Source of the DNA: Winogradskyella endarachnes
Lineage (GTDB): Bacteria; Bacteroidota; Bacteroidia; Flavobacteriales; Flavobacteriaceae
Length of the DNA: 64,000 bases
NCBI RefSeq assembly: GCF_009741275.1
Contig: NZ_WOWS01000001.1
Coordinates: 124,001 to 188,000, forward strand
Direction of reading: 5' to 3'
Part shown: piece by piece, positions 55,093-62,587 of the stretch
Layout: the number at the start of each line of letters is the position of its first letter
Position numbering within the stretch: position 1 is the stretch's first letter
Notes under the pieces: generated by a model
Databases searched by the model: none
Told to the model about the DNA's origin: nothing
The model's input: the letters and a program-made list of their open reading frames with translations, nothing else
Position numbers and translations under genes: made by a program

Positions 55093-55950
55093 TTAGTTTC
55101 CTTCAGATAAGTTTTTCATTTCAGATTCAACCATTTCATAGAATTGGTCAATTTTAGGCAATACAACAATACGTGTACGTCTGTTTTTTGCTCTATTTTC
55201 AGCAGTATCATTTTCTACTAAAGGCACATAAGAACTACGTCCAGAAGCAATTAATTGTTGAGAATTAACACCTAAGCTTTCTAAAACTCTTACTACAGAT
55301 GTTGCACGTTTTACACTTAAATCCCAGTTATCAATTAATGGTGGCTTGTTATATGGCACATTATCAGTGTGTGACTCTACCATAGCTTCAAAATCTGGCT
55401 TACTGTTAATAACCTTAGCAACTTTACCTAATATTTCATTAGCTCTTGTAGTTACGTTGTAGCTTCCACTCTTAAATAATAATTTATCAGCAATTGAGAT
55501 AAATACTACACCTTTTTCTACATTAATTTCTATATCTGGATCACTAATACCAACTGCTTTTTTAAGACTTGTTACAACAGCAAGTGTTACACTATCTTTT
55601 TTAGTTAAAGCATCTTGTAATCTTGTGATTTTTAAATCACGTTCCTTTAAACTTTCTAAAGATTTTTCAAGATTTTCAGCACCCTTTTGAGTTAAAGTTG
55701 TTAAGTTACCTTTAGTATCAATTAAATCTTGATTTGCTTTACGTAAATCAGCTAATTGGTCTTTCATTGTTTCTACTCTTGCATTGGCAGCCGCTACATC
55801 AGACAAGCAACTATTTAATTTTACAGTAGCTGTATTTAATAAATCTTGAGTTTCTTGATATTTTTCTTGTAAGGCAATATGCTCTTTCTTAGACACACAA
55901 GAGGCTAAAAATAACATTGAACATGCACTTAATACTATTAGTTTTTTCAT
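55093..55950 (-). CDS. OmpA-family lipoprotein with coiled coil
   Basis: A 285-residue lipoprotein: leader, lipobox LASC (Cys18), a coiled-coil stalk of about 100 residues (many Glu, Lys, Leu), and a C-terminal OmpA peptidoglycan-binding domain with SHTDNVPY, NWDLSVKRATSVVRVL and NRRTRIVVLP. It probably ties the outer membrane to the cell wall. It resembles the MotB/OmpA-C group. Confidence 0.92.
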   Translation of the reverse strand: MKKLIVLSACSMLFLASCVSKKEHIALQEKYQETQDLLNTATVKLNSCLSDVAAANARVETMKDQLADLRKANQDLIDTKGNLTTLTQKGAENLEKSLESLKERDLKITRLQDALTKKDSVTLAVVTSLKKAVGISDPDIEINVEKGVVFISIADKLLFKSGSYNVTTRANEILGKVAKVINSKPDFEAMVESHTDNVPYNKPPLIDNWDLSVKRATSVVRVLESLGVNSQQLIASGRSSYVPLVENDTAENRAKNRRTRIVVLPKIDQFYEMVESEMKNLSEGN

Positions 55951-55987
55951 AATTTAATGATTGTTTAAAATTTTAGTTTTAACACAA

Positions 55988-55995
55988 CAAAATTA
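55988..55995 (-). promoter_or_regulatory. -7 box TAATTTTG of the OmpA gene
   Basis: Exact TAnnTTTG on the minus strand, about 37 bases before the ATG at 55950. No -33 TTG at usual spacing. Confidence 0.45.
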
Positions 55996-56055
55996 TGGAA
56001 AAGAAGAGTCCATGGTGTATGGATTAACATAAACTTTAACAGTTTTTATAAACAC

Positions 56056-57048
56056 CTAAAAGGTAGTTCTTTGCTTTGTAAAATAAGACCAAACAATAGA
56101 TTTGGTTTCAAAATAACCTGAGCGTTTAGAAATTTTTTTTCGTTGTTTTATAAGACGTGGCAAATTCTTGTAAAATGAAAAATGTGCTTTTAAAATAGCA
56201 AATAAAAAAGCTGGTTTAAATTGAAATAAAAACCGAATACCAGCAATACCATCTAACACCATTCTAACCCAAATAATAGCTATTAAATTAGCATCTACAT
56301 TTTTAAAAAGTGTAAAGAGGCTATTTCTAAAATTTAGATAGGTTTTTTTTGGGTTTATATTGCTTAGAGTGGCACCACCAATATGATAAACTACAGAATT
56401 ACCAATATATTTAGCGTTGTAATTGTTGTTAAAAGCGCGCCAGCACAAATCTATTTCTTCCATATGTGCAAAATAACTTTCATCAAAACCATTTAAAGTT
56501 TTAAAAACAGAATTTCTAATAAACAAACATGCTCCAGAAGCCCAAAAAATAGCTTTTGTATCGTTGTATTGTCCTTTGTCTTGTTCTAGGGTGTCAAAAA
56601 TACGGCCTCTGCAATAAGGATAACCATATTTATCAATAAAGCCACCTGCTGCTCCGGCATATTCAAACTGCGTTTTATTTTTAAAATCTAATATTTTGGG
56701 TTGAATAATAGCCGTATTTTCGTTGGTGTTAAATTCTGATACAATAGGCTGAAGCCAATTTTTTGTAACTTCAATATCACTATTTAGCAAGCAAAATAAT
56801 GGCTCTTCAACTTGTTTTAAAGCTTCATTATAACCTTTAGCATAGCCACCATTTTCAGTGTTTTTAATGATTTTAACTGTAGGAAAGGTTTCAGATACGT
56901 AGTCAATTGAATCATCTGTAGAGGCATTATCTACAAGATAAACCACAGCATCATTAGAATATTTTAAAACTGAAGGCAAAAATTGTTCTAGCAATGCTTG
57001 TCCATTCCAGTTTAAAATAACAACAGCTAAGTCTTTTGTTTGAAGCAT
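56056..57048 (-). CDS. glycosyltransferase family 2 (rhamnosyltransferase-like)
   Basis: A 330-residue GT-A enzyme: AVVILNWNGQALLEQFLPSV at the start, LVDNASTDDSI, an aspartate at LLNSDIEVT, and FWASGACLFIRNSVF .. GFDESYFAHMEEIDLCWRA, which is the WbbL-like acceptor region. The C-terminal part contains an amphipathic stretch that may attach to the membrane. It is directly upstream-coupled to the HsdR-N-like gene (no gap), though a functional link is not obvious. Confidence 0.92.
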   Translation of the reverse strand: MLQTKDLAVVILNWNGQALLEQFLPSVLKYSNDAVVYLVDNASTDDSIDYVSETFPTVKIIKNTENGGYAKGYNEALKQVEEPLFCLLNSDIEVTKNWLQPIVSEFNTNENTAIIQPKILDFKNKTQFEYAGAAGGFIDKYGYPYCRGRIFDTLEQDKGQYNDTKAIFWASGACLFIRNSVFKTLNGFDESYFAHMEEIDLCWRAFNNNYNAKYIGNSVVYHIGGATLSNINPKKTYLNFRNSLFTLFKNVDANLIAIIWVRMVLDGIAGIRFLFQFKPAFLFAILKAHFSFYKNLPRLIKQRKKISKRSGYFETKSIVWSYFTKQRTTF

Positions 57049-57501
57049 TTATAGGGATTTATAAGCAGGAATTTCCTTTAAAAACGAATAACGTTCTTGT
57101 TCCATATCCATTTTACAATAATAATGATTTAAACCGTTAGTTACCATTAAATACGTCGCATTTAAAACAAGGTTATAGCGTGCAATTTGGTCAAAAGTAG
57201 TTTGGTCTATTTTTATGCTATGCGATTTACATTCTACAATTAAAAAAATACTGCCATCAGGATTAAAAATAACAATATCATAACGTTTTTTTAAGCCATT
57301 AATGGTGAGCTCTTTTTCAACATTAATCAGTGATTTAGGGTAGTTTTTGTCGTTGATTAAAAAATGAACACAATGTTGTCGTACCCATTCTTCGGGTTGA
57401 AGTATGATGAATTTTTTACGAATGACATCAAAAATAGAAACTTTATTTTCTGTACTTTTGAAACGGTATTCAAACTTTGGAAAGTTGAGCTCTTGAAACA
57501 C
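57049..57501 (-). CDS. HsdR-N-like PD-(D/E)XK protein, stand-alone
   Basis: A 150-residue protein that equals only the N-terminal nuclease-like unit of type I restriction HsdR. The PD-(D/E)XK elements are RYDIVIF (Asp), IFLIVECKSHS (E-x-K) and a following QIARYN helix. No ATPase or other restriction genes are near. It starts with GTG at 57501, 16 bases after a full promoter, and is divergent from holA, an arrangement I recall as conserved in flavobacteria. Confidence 0.88.
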   Translation of the reverse strand: MFQELNFPKFEYRFKSTENKVSIFDVIRKKFIILQPEEWVRQHCVHFLINDKNYPKSLINVEKELTINGLKKRYDIVIFNPDGSIFLIVECKSHSIKIDQTTFDQIARYNLVLNATYLMVTNGLNHYYCKMDMEQERYSFLKEIPAYKSL

Positions 57502-57520
57502 TAAAATTACTGATTTGGTT

Positions 57521-57551
57521 CAAATTTAAGGACATAGACGCAATATCCAAA
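57521..57551 (-). promoter_or_regulatory. complete Bacteroidota promoter, TTTG-N19-TAAATTTG
   Basis: On the minus strand TTTG (57548-57551) is followed after 19 bases by TAAATTTG (57521-57528), the full -33/-7 consensus with normal spacing. It drives the HsdR-N-like gene and the downstream glycosyltransferase gene. It is the clearest two-box promoter in the window. Confidence 0.7.
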
Positions 57552-57583
57552 GTACAAATTATAAACTTGTAATTTTTACATTT

Positions 57584-58588
57584 TTGGACGAAGCAAAACA
57601 AATAGTTACTGCAATAAAAAAAGGCGACATAAAACCTATTTATTTTTTAATGGGTGAGGAGGCTTATTACATTGATAAAGTGTCTGATTTTATTGAAGAT
57701 AATGTATTAGATGAAGCAGAAAAAGGGTTTAACCAAATGGTGCTTTATGGTAGAGATATTACCATAGATGATATTGTCAGTAATGCTAAGCGTTATCCAA
57801 TGATGGCAGAGCGACAAGTTGTTATTGTAAAAGAAGCCCAGGACTTAAGCAGAACTATTGAGAAACTAGCGAAATATGCTGCAAATCCGCAACCAACAAC
57901 CGTTTTAGTGCTTAACTATAAGTACAAAAAGTTAGACAAGCGTAAAGCGTTGTATAAAGCTATAAATAAGGTTGGTGTGGTTTATGAGAGTAAAAAAATG
58001 TACGAGAACCAAGTTGCAGATTGGATACGACGTGTACTTGCTGGTCAGAAATACGATATCTCACCAAAAGCAGCACAAATGTTGGTTGAATTTTTGGGTA
58101 CGGATTTAGGGAAAATTGACAACGAGCTCAGTAAACTTAAAATCGTCTTACCTGCAGGAACACAGATTACTCCAGAACACATTGAAGAAAACATAGGAAT
58201 AAGTAAAGACTATAATAATTTTGAATTGCGTAAAGCGGTTGGTCAACGTAATGTTGTAAAAGCCCATAAAATTGCTAAGTATTTTGCAGACAATCCTAAG
58301 GACAATCCTATGGTTGTAACCGTGTCTTTATTGTTTGGTTTCTTTTCGCAATTATTACATCTTCATGGTATGTCTGATAGAAACCCAAGGACTGTTGCAT
58401 CTGCTCTAAAAGTGAACCCTTATTTTGTTAATGAGTATTTAGATGCAGCACGTAATTATCCGATGAAAAAGGTAAGTTATGTCATTGGTGTCCTACGAGA
58501 TTTTGATGTAAAAAGCAAAGGTGTAGGTGCTAATGCAACACCTCAAGGCGATTTGCTTAAGGAGTTGTTAGTTAAAATATTAGGTTGA
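57584..58588 (+). CDS. holA: DNA polymerase III subunit delta
   Basis: The clamp-loader delta subunit that opens the beta clamp. The 334-residue protein starts MDEAKQIVTAIKKGDIKPIYFLMGEEAYYIDK; YFLMGEE is the degenerate AAA+ start typical of HolA. The middle contains AADWIRR-like and KIDNELSKL motifs, with a helical C-terminal collar domain. The start is TTG at 57584, since homologues begin at this Met and no ATG is near. Upstream TACATTTTTG overlaps the start and may be the -7 region. Confidence 0.93.
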   Translation: MDEAKQIVTAIKKGDIKPIYFLMGEEAYYIDKVSDFIEDNVLDEAEKGFNQMVLYGRDITIDDIVSNAKRYPMMAERQVVIVKEAQDLSRTIEKLAKYAANPQPTTVLVLNYKYKKLDKRKALYKAINKVGVVYESKKMYENQVADWIRRVLAGQKYDISPKAAQMLVEFLGTDLGKIDNELSKLKIVLPAGTQITPEHIEENIGISKDYNNFELRKAVGQRNVVKAHKIAKYFADNPKDNPMVVTVSLLFGFFSQLLHLHGMSDRNPRTVASALKVNPYFVNEYLDAARNYPMKKVSYVIGVLRDFDVKSKGVGANATPQGDLLKELLVKILG

Positions 58589-58593
58589 TTTTT

Positions 58594-59304
58594 CTATTTT
58601 ATAATTCCTGTAAAAATAGCAACGTAATACAAGCCAGTGATTATAAATACAACACCTGCAACCAAACGCATTATTTTTTCAATTTTAGTAATTCGGTTGT
58701 AAAAGACTCCAACTTTTCCTGCAGTAAAAGCTAATAAGTATGTGAATAGTATAACAGGCAAACCTGTTCCAAAAGCGAATACAATGGGCAAATATAATCC
58801 ATCTGCAGATGCTATGGTCATGGGAATAAGCATGCCAAAAAACAATGCTCCACTATAAGGACAAAAGGCTAAAGCAAAAACAACTCCAATTAAAAAGGAG
58901 CCTAAAAGCCCTTTGTTTATAAATTTTTCGGATAATTTTTCTTGAAAATTAGATTTTCCTAAGAAATTAAGCTTAATAATATTTAACATTATCAATCCTA
59001 TAATAATCAATAAAGGCCCCAAATACTTTTCGCCATTCTGATTAAAAAAACGTGCAATATGAAATTTACTTGCGCCAAAATATAGTATTAATCCAATGGT
59101 TGTATAACTAAACCCTCTACCTAAGGAATATAACAAACCACTTAAAAATACTTTTTTCTTGCTCGAAATGTTTTTAGAAATAAAAGCTGTTGCAGTAATA
59201 TTAGTCGCTAAAGGACACGGACTAATGGCTGTCATTAATCCGAGTATAAGAGCTGATAAAATAGGAATATTATAATTCTCTAAAAGCGATTGTAAAAAGT
59301 CCAT
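58594..59304 (-). CDS. arsG: ArsG-like permease (CcdA/TauE-type)
   Basis: A 236-residue protein with six helices, distantly related to the CcdA/DsbD transporter family. Paired Cys-Pro sites SPCPLATN (near 29) and FCPYSGAL (near 152) lie in helices. Together with the ArsF-like thioredoxin lipoprotein 19 bases upstream it matches the ArsEFG system, reported to export aromatic arsenicals. It is the last gene of the arsenic operon. Confidence 0.86.
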   Translation of the reverse strand: MDFLQSLLENYNIPILSALILGLMTAISPCPLATNITATAFISKNISSKKKVFLSGLLYSLGRGFSYTTIGLILYFGASKFHIARFFNQNGEKYLGPLLIIIGLIMLNIIKLNFLGKSNFQEKLSEKFINKGLLGSFLIGVVFALAFCPYSGALFFGMLIPMTIASADGLYLPIVFAFGTGLPVILFTYLLAFTAGKVGVFYNRITKIEKIMRLVAGVVFIITGLYYVAIFTGIIK

Positions 59305-59323
59305 GCTGTAGATTCTAGCGAAA

Positions 59324-59764
59324 TTAAAGCGCTTTCAATTCGGTATCTAATTTGGCTTTAAGTTCAGAAGAAAAGGCCTCTTGGTTAGTTCCGTTCATAA
59401 AAGCAAATTCTGTTAAATCGATTTTTGTTTCTTTTCCATCTTTAATAACATTTAAGATTAATGCGGTACCTGAGGCTTCAAATTTTTCAGCAATACTTTC
59501 ATTCTTTTCTTCATCTACATTGACTACTTGAAACGTAATTTTATTAGCTTTTAATTCGTTAGCAAAATACGTATCTAAAGTATATTTTGTATTGGTCTCA
59601 ATGGCATTGCACGTCATGCATCTATGCGTAGAGTGGAAGTCGTAAACTTCAATTTTAGAAACCGAATTATCTATAGTTTTATTGCTGGTTTTGGTTTGAC
59701 CATTACAAGCCGTTAGCAGTACTATTATGATTAGTGAAGCTAAAATTTTAATTGTTTTTTTCAT
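59324..59764 (-). CDS. arsF: ArsF-like thioredoxin-fold lipoprotein
   Basis: A 146-residue protein with lipobox LTAC (Cys20) and a thioredoxin-like domain carrying the CxxC motif HRCMTCNAI (near residue 53-58). NVDEEKNESIAEKFEASGTALIL fits the cis-Pro-less ArsF pattern. It is membrane-anchored in the periplasm and probably passes electrons to ArsG (inference). It lies 17 bases after the permease gene. Confidence 0.86.
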   Translation of the reverse strand: MKKTIKILASLIIIVLLTACNGQTKTSNKTIDNSVSKIEVYDFHSTHRCMTCNAIETNTKYTLDTYFANELKANKITFQVVNVDEEKNESIAEKFEASGTALILNVIKDGKETKIDLTEFAFMNGTNQEAFSSELKAKLDTELKAL

Positions 59765-59781
59765 TTTTTATTGATTAAAGT

Positions 59782-60759
59782 TTATAGTAATATGTTGAAT
59801 AAGTAACCCGAAATGATAATGCATAAAGTGACAACACTAAAGAAAATAGCAATAAGCTTTAAAGACATTACTTTCTTTAAAAGCATGGCTTCTGGTAAGG
59901 ATAAGCCAACAACACCCATCATAAATGCTATTGCAGTACCTAACGGAATGCCTTTGGCAACTAAAACTTGAGCAACAGGTAAAATACCAGAAGCATTAGA
60001 GTACATAGGAACCGCTAATATAGTAGCAATTGGCACGGCAAAGATGTTATCTTTAGCCATGTATTTTTCAAAAAAACCTTCGGGAATATAACCATGCATT
60101 AAGCCACCAATGGCAATACCAACAACGACATAAGGAATAACACCTTTTAAAATGGTTTTTACTTCATCCCAAATAACAGGCAATCTATCTTTTAAAGATT
60201 TTTTATCTGCAATAAAGGCATCTTGTTCTTTTTGGGCATTGGCTAAAATTTCCTTAACCCATGGTGTTAAGTATTTATCTAATTTAAATTTCTGAAGTAT
60301 AAAACCAGATATTGTTCCTAATAAAATTCCACTAGCTACATAGATTAAAGTTGTTTTTAACCCAAAAAGCCCAATAAAGAGTCCAATGGCAACTTCGTTA
60401 ACTAGAGGCGAAGTAATGAGAAAAGCAAAAGTAACACCTAACGGAATTCCACCTCTTACAAAGCCTATAAACAAAGGCACTGAGGAGCAAGAGCAAAATG
60501 GTGTAACCACGCCAAATAGACTAGCCATAAGGTATTCTAAGCCATATAATTTGTTGCGAGATAAGTAGTTTTTAACCTTGTCAATAGGAAAATAACTATT
60601 TACTATTCCCATTATAAAGATAATGACGAAGAGTAAGAGTAAAATCTTAATAGTATCGTAAATAAAGAAGTTGAGCGCTTCTGATAAGTGAGCTCCTTTA
60701 TCTAGTTCTAAAACATCATAAACTGTCCAGTCTGCTAAGTTTTGTATCCAATCAAACAT
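59782..60759 (-). CDS. ArsP/YraQ-type permease
   Basis: A protein of about 325 residues of the UPF0718 permease group. Eight to ten helices carry the characteristic PFCSCSSVPLF (near 87-97) and SPLVNEVAI motifs; relatives are ArsP (methylarsenite exporter) and the SO_0444 type. The Cys cluster is thought to bind the trivalent metalloid. ATG at 60759 (MFDWIQNLADW) is preferred over 60786, as it keeps the overlap with osmC to eight bases. Confidence 0.88.
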   Translation of the reverse strand: MFDWIQNLADWTVYDVLELDKGAHLSEALNFFIYDTIKILLLLFVIIFIMGIVNSYFPIDKVKNYLSRNKLYGLEYLMASLFGVVTPFCSCSSVPLFIGFVRGGIPLGVTFAFLITSPLVNEVAIGLFIGLFGLKTTLIYVASGILLGTISGFILQKFKLDKYLTPWVKEILANAQKEQDAFIADKKSLKDRLPVIWDEVKTILKGVIPYVVVGIAIGGLMHGYIPEGFFEKYMAKDNIFAVPIATILAVPMYSNASGILPVAQVLVAKGIPLGTAIAFMMGVVGLSLPEAMLLKKVMSLKLIAIFFSVVTLCIIISGYLFNILL

Positions 60760-61159
60760 TTTGAAGTGTTTTAATGGTTCCTTCAATATGACAAGACAAT
60801 TTTATAGTATTATAAATAGTACCATGCTTTTCAATGTTCTTTTTTAATAAAGCAGTATTTAGCTTTTGGTCGTCGGTATAGATGGTTAATTTATAGACTA
60901 AATCTTCCATTCTTGGTGGATTTTCTAATCGTGTGGCATTAACTTTAAGTGTCGTTTTTGTATAGTTAAATTTCATCATCTCTGAAAAACGTTCAACATT
61001 TTTTAGCATACAAGCAGCAAATGAACCCAAAAATAATTCCGCTGGATTAGGAAGAATTTTAGCCGTTTTTGAAGTCGTACCAAATTCAATATTAGATGCT
61101 TTTATATGAATAACAGCGTCTTCATTAACTTTTGAAGACGCATCAATTTGATAATTCAT
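60752..61159 (-). CDS. OsmC family protein
   Basis: A 135-residue OsmC/Ohr-fold protein. It has NPAELFLGSFAACMLKNVERFSEMM, placing the catalytic Cys near residue 53, and a second Cys in IKLSCHIEGTIK. Family members reduce organic hydroperoxides with two cysteines; in this setting it may handle thiol stress caused by arsenic (inference). It is 11 bases after the thioredoxin gene and overlaps the permease gene. Confidence 0.9.
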   Translation of the reverse strand: MNYQIDASSKVNEDAVIHIKASNIEFGTTSKTAKILPNPAELFLGSFAACMLKNVERFSEMMKFNYTKTTLKVNATRLENPPRMEDLVYKLTIYTDDQKLNTALLKKNIEKHGTIYNTIKLSCHIEGTIKTLQNV

Positions 61160-61170
61160 AATACATGTGT

Positions 61171-61407
61171 TTAATTCAGTAAGGCGAGTACTTCGCTTTT
61201 AGAAGGGATTCTGCCTTTTATGGTAATAACATCATCTATCACTAAAGCAGGTGTAGACATAACGTTGAATTTCATGATTTCCATAATGTCTTCAACTTTT
61301 TCAATAGTAGCATCGATGTTATTTTCTTTTATTACATCACTGACAATACCTGTCATTGATTTACATTTTGGACAACCTGTACCTAAGATTTTAATTACTT
61401 TGCTCAT
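61171..61407 (-). CDS. small thioredoxin-fold disulfide protein, possible ArsE
   Basis: A 78-residue thioredoxin-like protein of the redox-active disulfide protein 2 type, with the motif GTGCPKCKSM (Cys12, Cys15) and the cis-Pro in NVMSTPALVIDD. It sits directly after arsR in the same transcript direction, with its own operator in between. Its size and position suit an ArsE-like redox partner for ArsF/ArsG; that assignment is inference. Confidence 0.9.
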   Translation of the reverse strand: MSKVIKILGTGCPKCKSMTGIVSDVIKENNIDATIEKVEDIMEIMKFNVMSTPALVIDDVITIKGRIPSKSEVLALLN

Positions 61408-61424
61408 AATAATTTAATTTGTTT

Positions 61425-61440
61425 ATCGCCAATAGACGAT
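61425..61440 (-). promoter_or_regulatory. ArsR operator, copy between arsR and thioredoxin gene
   Basis: ATCGCCAATAGACGAT is an ATCG-N8-CGAT inverted repeat and matches the element upstream of arsR at 13 of 16 positions. Flanking T/A-rich bases are also similar, so the two regions look like a duplicated control unit. Confidence 0.55.
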
Positions 61441-61456
61441 TGATTTATAAATAATA

Positions 61457-61762
61457 TTATTCAAAAAATTGCTGAAATAATGTTTTAGCTGTATTCCAGT
61501 TTTCTTGGTTAATACAATATTTTATTTTAGGAGATTTTAATTCGCCTTGAATTAATCCGGCATTTTTTAATTCTTTTAAATGTTGAGAAATTGTAGATTG
61601 TGCTAAAGGAAAAACATCTACCAAATCGCCCGTAAAACAACAAGATTGCTTATCTAAATAATTTAATATGGCTATACGAGTAGGATGCGCTAAGGCTTTT
61701 GCAAATTTAGCTAAGGCTTTTGTATCTGCTTTATAAGTTATAGGTTCTAAATTTCGTTTCAT
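61457..61762 (-). CDS. arsR: ArsR/SmtB family transcriptional regulator
   Basis: A 101-residue winged-helix repressor. It has ALAHPTRIAILNYL (N-terminal helix), then the metalloid-binding site SCCFTGDLVDVF with adjacent Cys residues (near 41-42), and the recognition helix AQSTISQHLKELKNAGLI. Arsenite or a similar ligand is expected to release it from DNA. It is the first gene of the downstream arsenic operon, with a promoter that carries the operator over its -7 box. Confidence 0.95.
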   Translation of the reverse strand: MKRNLEPITYKADTKALAKFAKALAHPTRIAILNYLDKQSCCFTGDLVDVFPLAQSTISQHLKELKNAGLIQGELKSPKIKYCINQENWNTAKTLFQQFFE

Positions 61763-61777
61763 CTAATTAAATTGTCT

Positions 61778-61793
61778 ATCGCAAATGTACGAT
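61778..61793 (-). promoter_or_regulatory. ArsR operator covering the arsR -7 box
   Basis: ATCGCAAATGTACGAT read on the minus strand contains TACATTTG (61782-61789), an exact -7 box, inside an ATCG-N8-CGAT palindrome. Binding would block RNA polymerase directly. The leader would be about 16 bases to the ATG at 61762. No -33 TTG is present. Confidence 0.6.
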
Positions 61794-61806
61794 TGGTTAT
61801 TAAAAA

Positions 61807-61830
61807 GAAATGTGACATTTGTCACATTTC
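61807..61830. promoter_or_regulatory. CRP/FNR-type palindrome, or terminator of the acr3 transcript
   Basis: A perfect palindrome with core TGTGA-N6-TCACA, the CRP/FNR consensus, centred about 41 bases upstream of the predicted arsR transcription start, the class II activator position. On the minus strand it is followed by CTTTTT, so it may also terminate the transcript from the metallophosphoesterase gene that ends at 61859. Confidence 0.55.
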
Positions 61831-61858
61831 ATATAAATTTTGATTTTATTAGTTCTTA

Positions 61859-62587
61859 TTATTTAGCAACTCTTAATGCTTCAGCATAAGCAGTACTAAA
61901 TTCACTGTTTTCAACAGCCTTTGCTGCTTTTTCAACATCGTATTCTGCTCTTTTAAAGGTTACCTTTATAGCTTCAGGATTAGAGGGTATAGTATTTTGA
62001 TTGAGTTCTAAAATAGCATAACAAAGTCTAGAATCGCCATCTTTTGGTTTCCCAACGGAACCAATATTTACAACATGTTTGTAACCATTTTCGCTTTTTA
62101 TAATACGATGAAAGGGTTTGTGCGTATGTCCACATAACAATACATCTGCTTTATGGGAGTTCATCATTTGTAAAACTTCAGCTTCCGGATAATCAACAAC
62201 CATATAATCGTTAATTGCTTTTACGCTACCATGAACCATTAATAAATTAAATGGTTCTTGATTAGTCATAAAATTGAGTGCTAAATGTCTAGGTAGATTA
62301 ATAAGGTAATTTCTATTTTCATCTGAAACCATTGCACGCGTTAAACCTTTGTTAGATGGTTTTGATTCTTGAACAATAGGTAACAACAAGGCTTCGTCAT
62401 GGTTGCCCATAATGGTAGGTATGTTTCGCTCTCTGATTGCGTTAACGACTTCATTTGGCCACACATTATAACCAACCAAATCGCCTAAACAATAAATGGC
62501 ATCTACATGTTCCGCATCAACATCTTTAAAAAACGCTTCTAAAGCTGGTAAATTAGCATGTATATCTGAAAAAAAAGCGATTCTCAT
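61859..62587 (-). CDS. metallophosphoesterase family protein
   Basis: A 242-residue calcineurin-like phosphoesterase of the YfcE/MJ0936 type. Metal ligands are in FFSDIHANLPALEAFF, CLGDLVGYN and IMGNHDEALL, plus LLCGHTHKPFHR near 145. It probably cleaves a phosphodiester. Its start overlaps the acr3 stop by one base, so it belongs to the arsC-acr3 transcript; a role in arsenic handling is unknown. Confidence 0.92.
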   Translation of the reverse strand: MRIAFFSDIHANLPALEAFFKDVDAEHVDAIYCLGDLVGYNVWPNEVVNAIRERNIPTIMGNHDEALLLPIVQESKPSNKGLTRAMVSDENRNYLINLPRHLALNFMTNQEPFNLLMVHGSVKAINDYMVVDYPEAEVLQMMNSHKADVLLCGHTHKPFHRIIKSENGYKHVVNIGSVGKPKDGDSRLCYAILELNQNTIPSNPEAIKVTFKRAEYDVEKAAKAVENSEFSTAYAEALRVAK

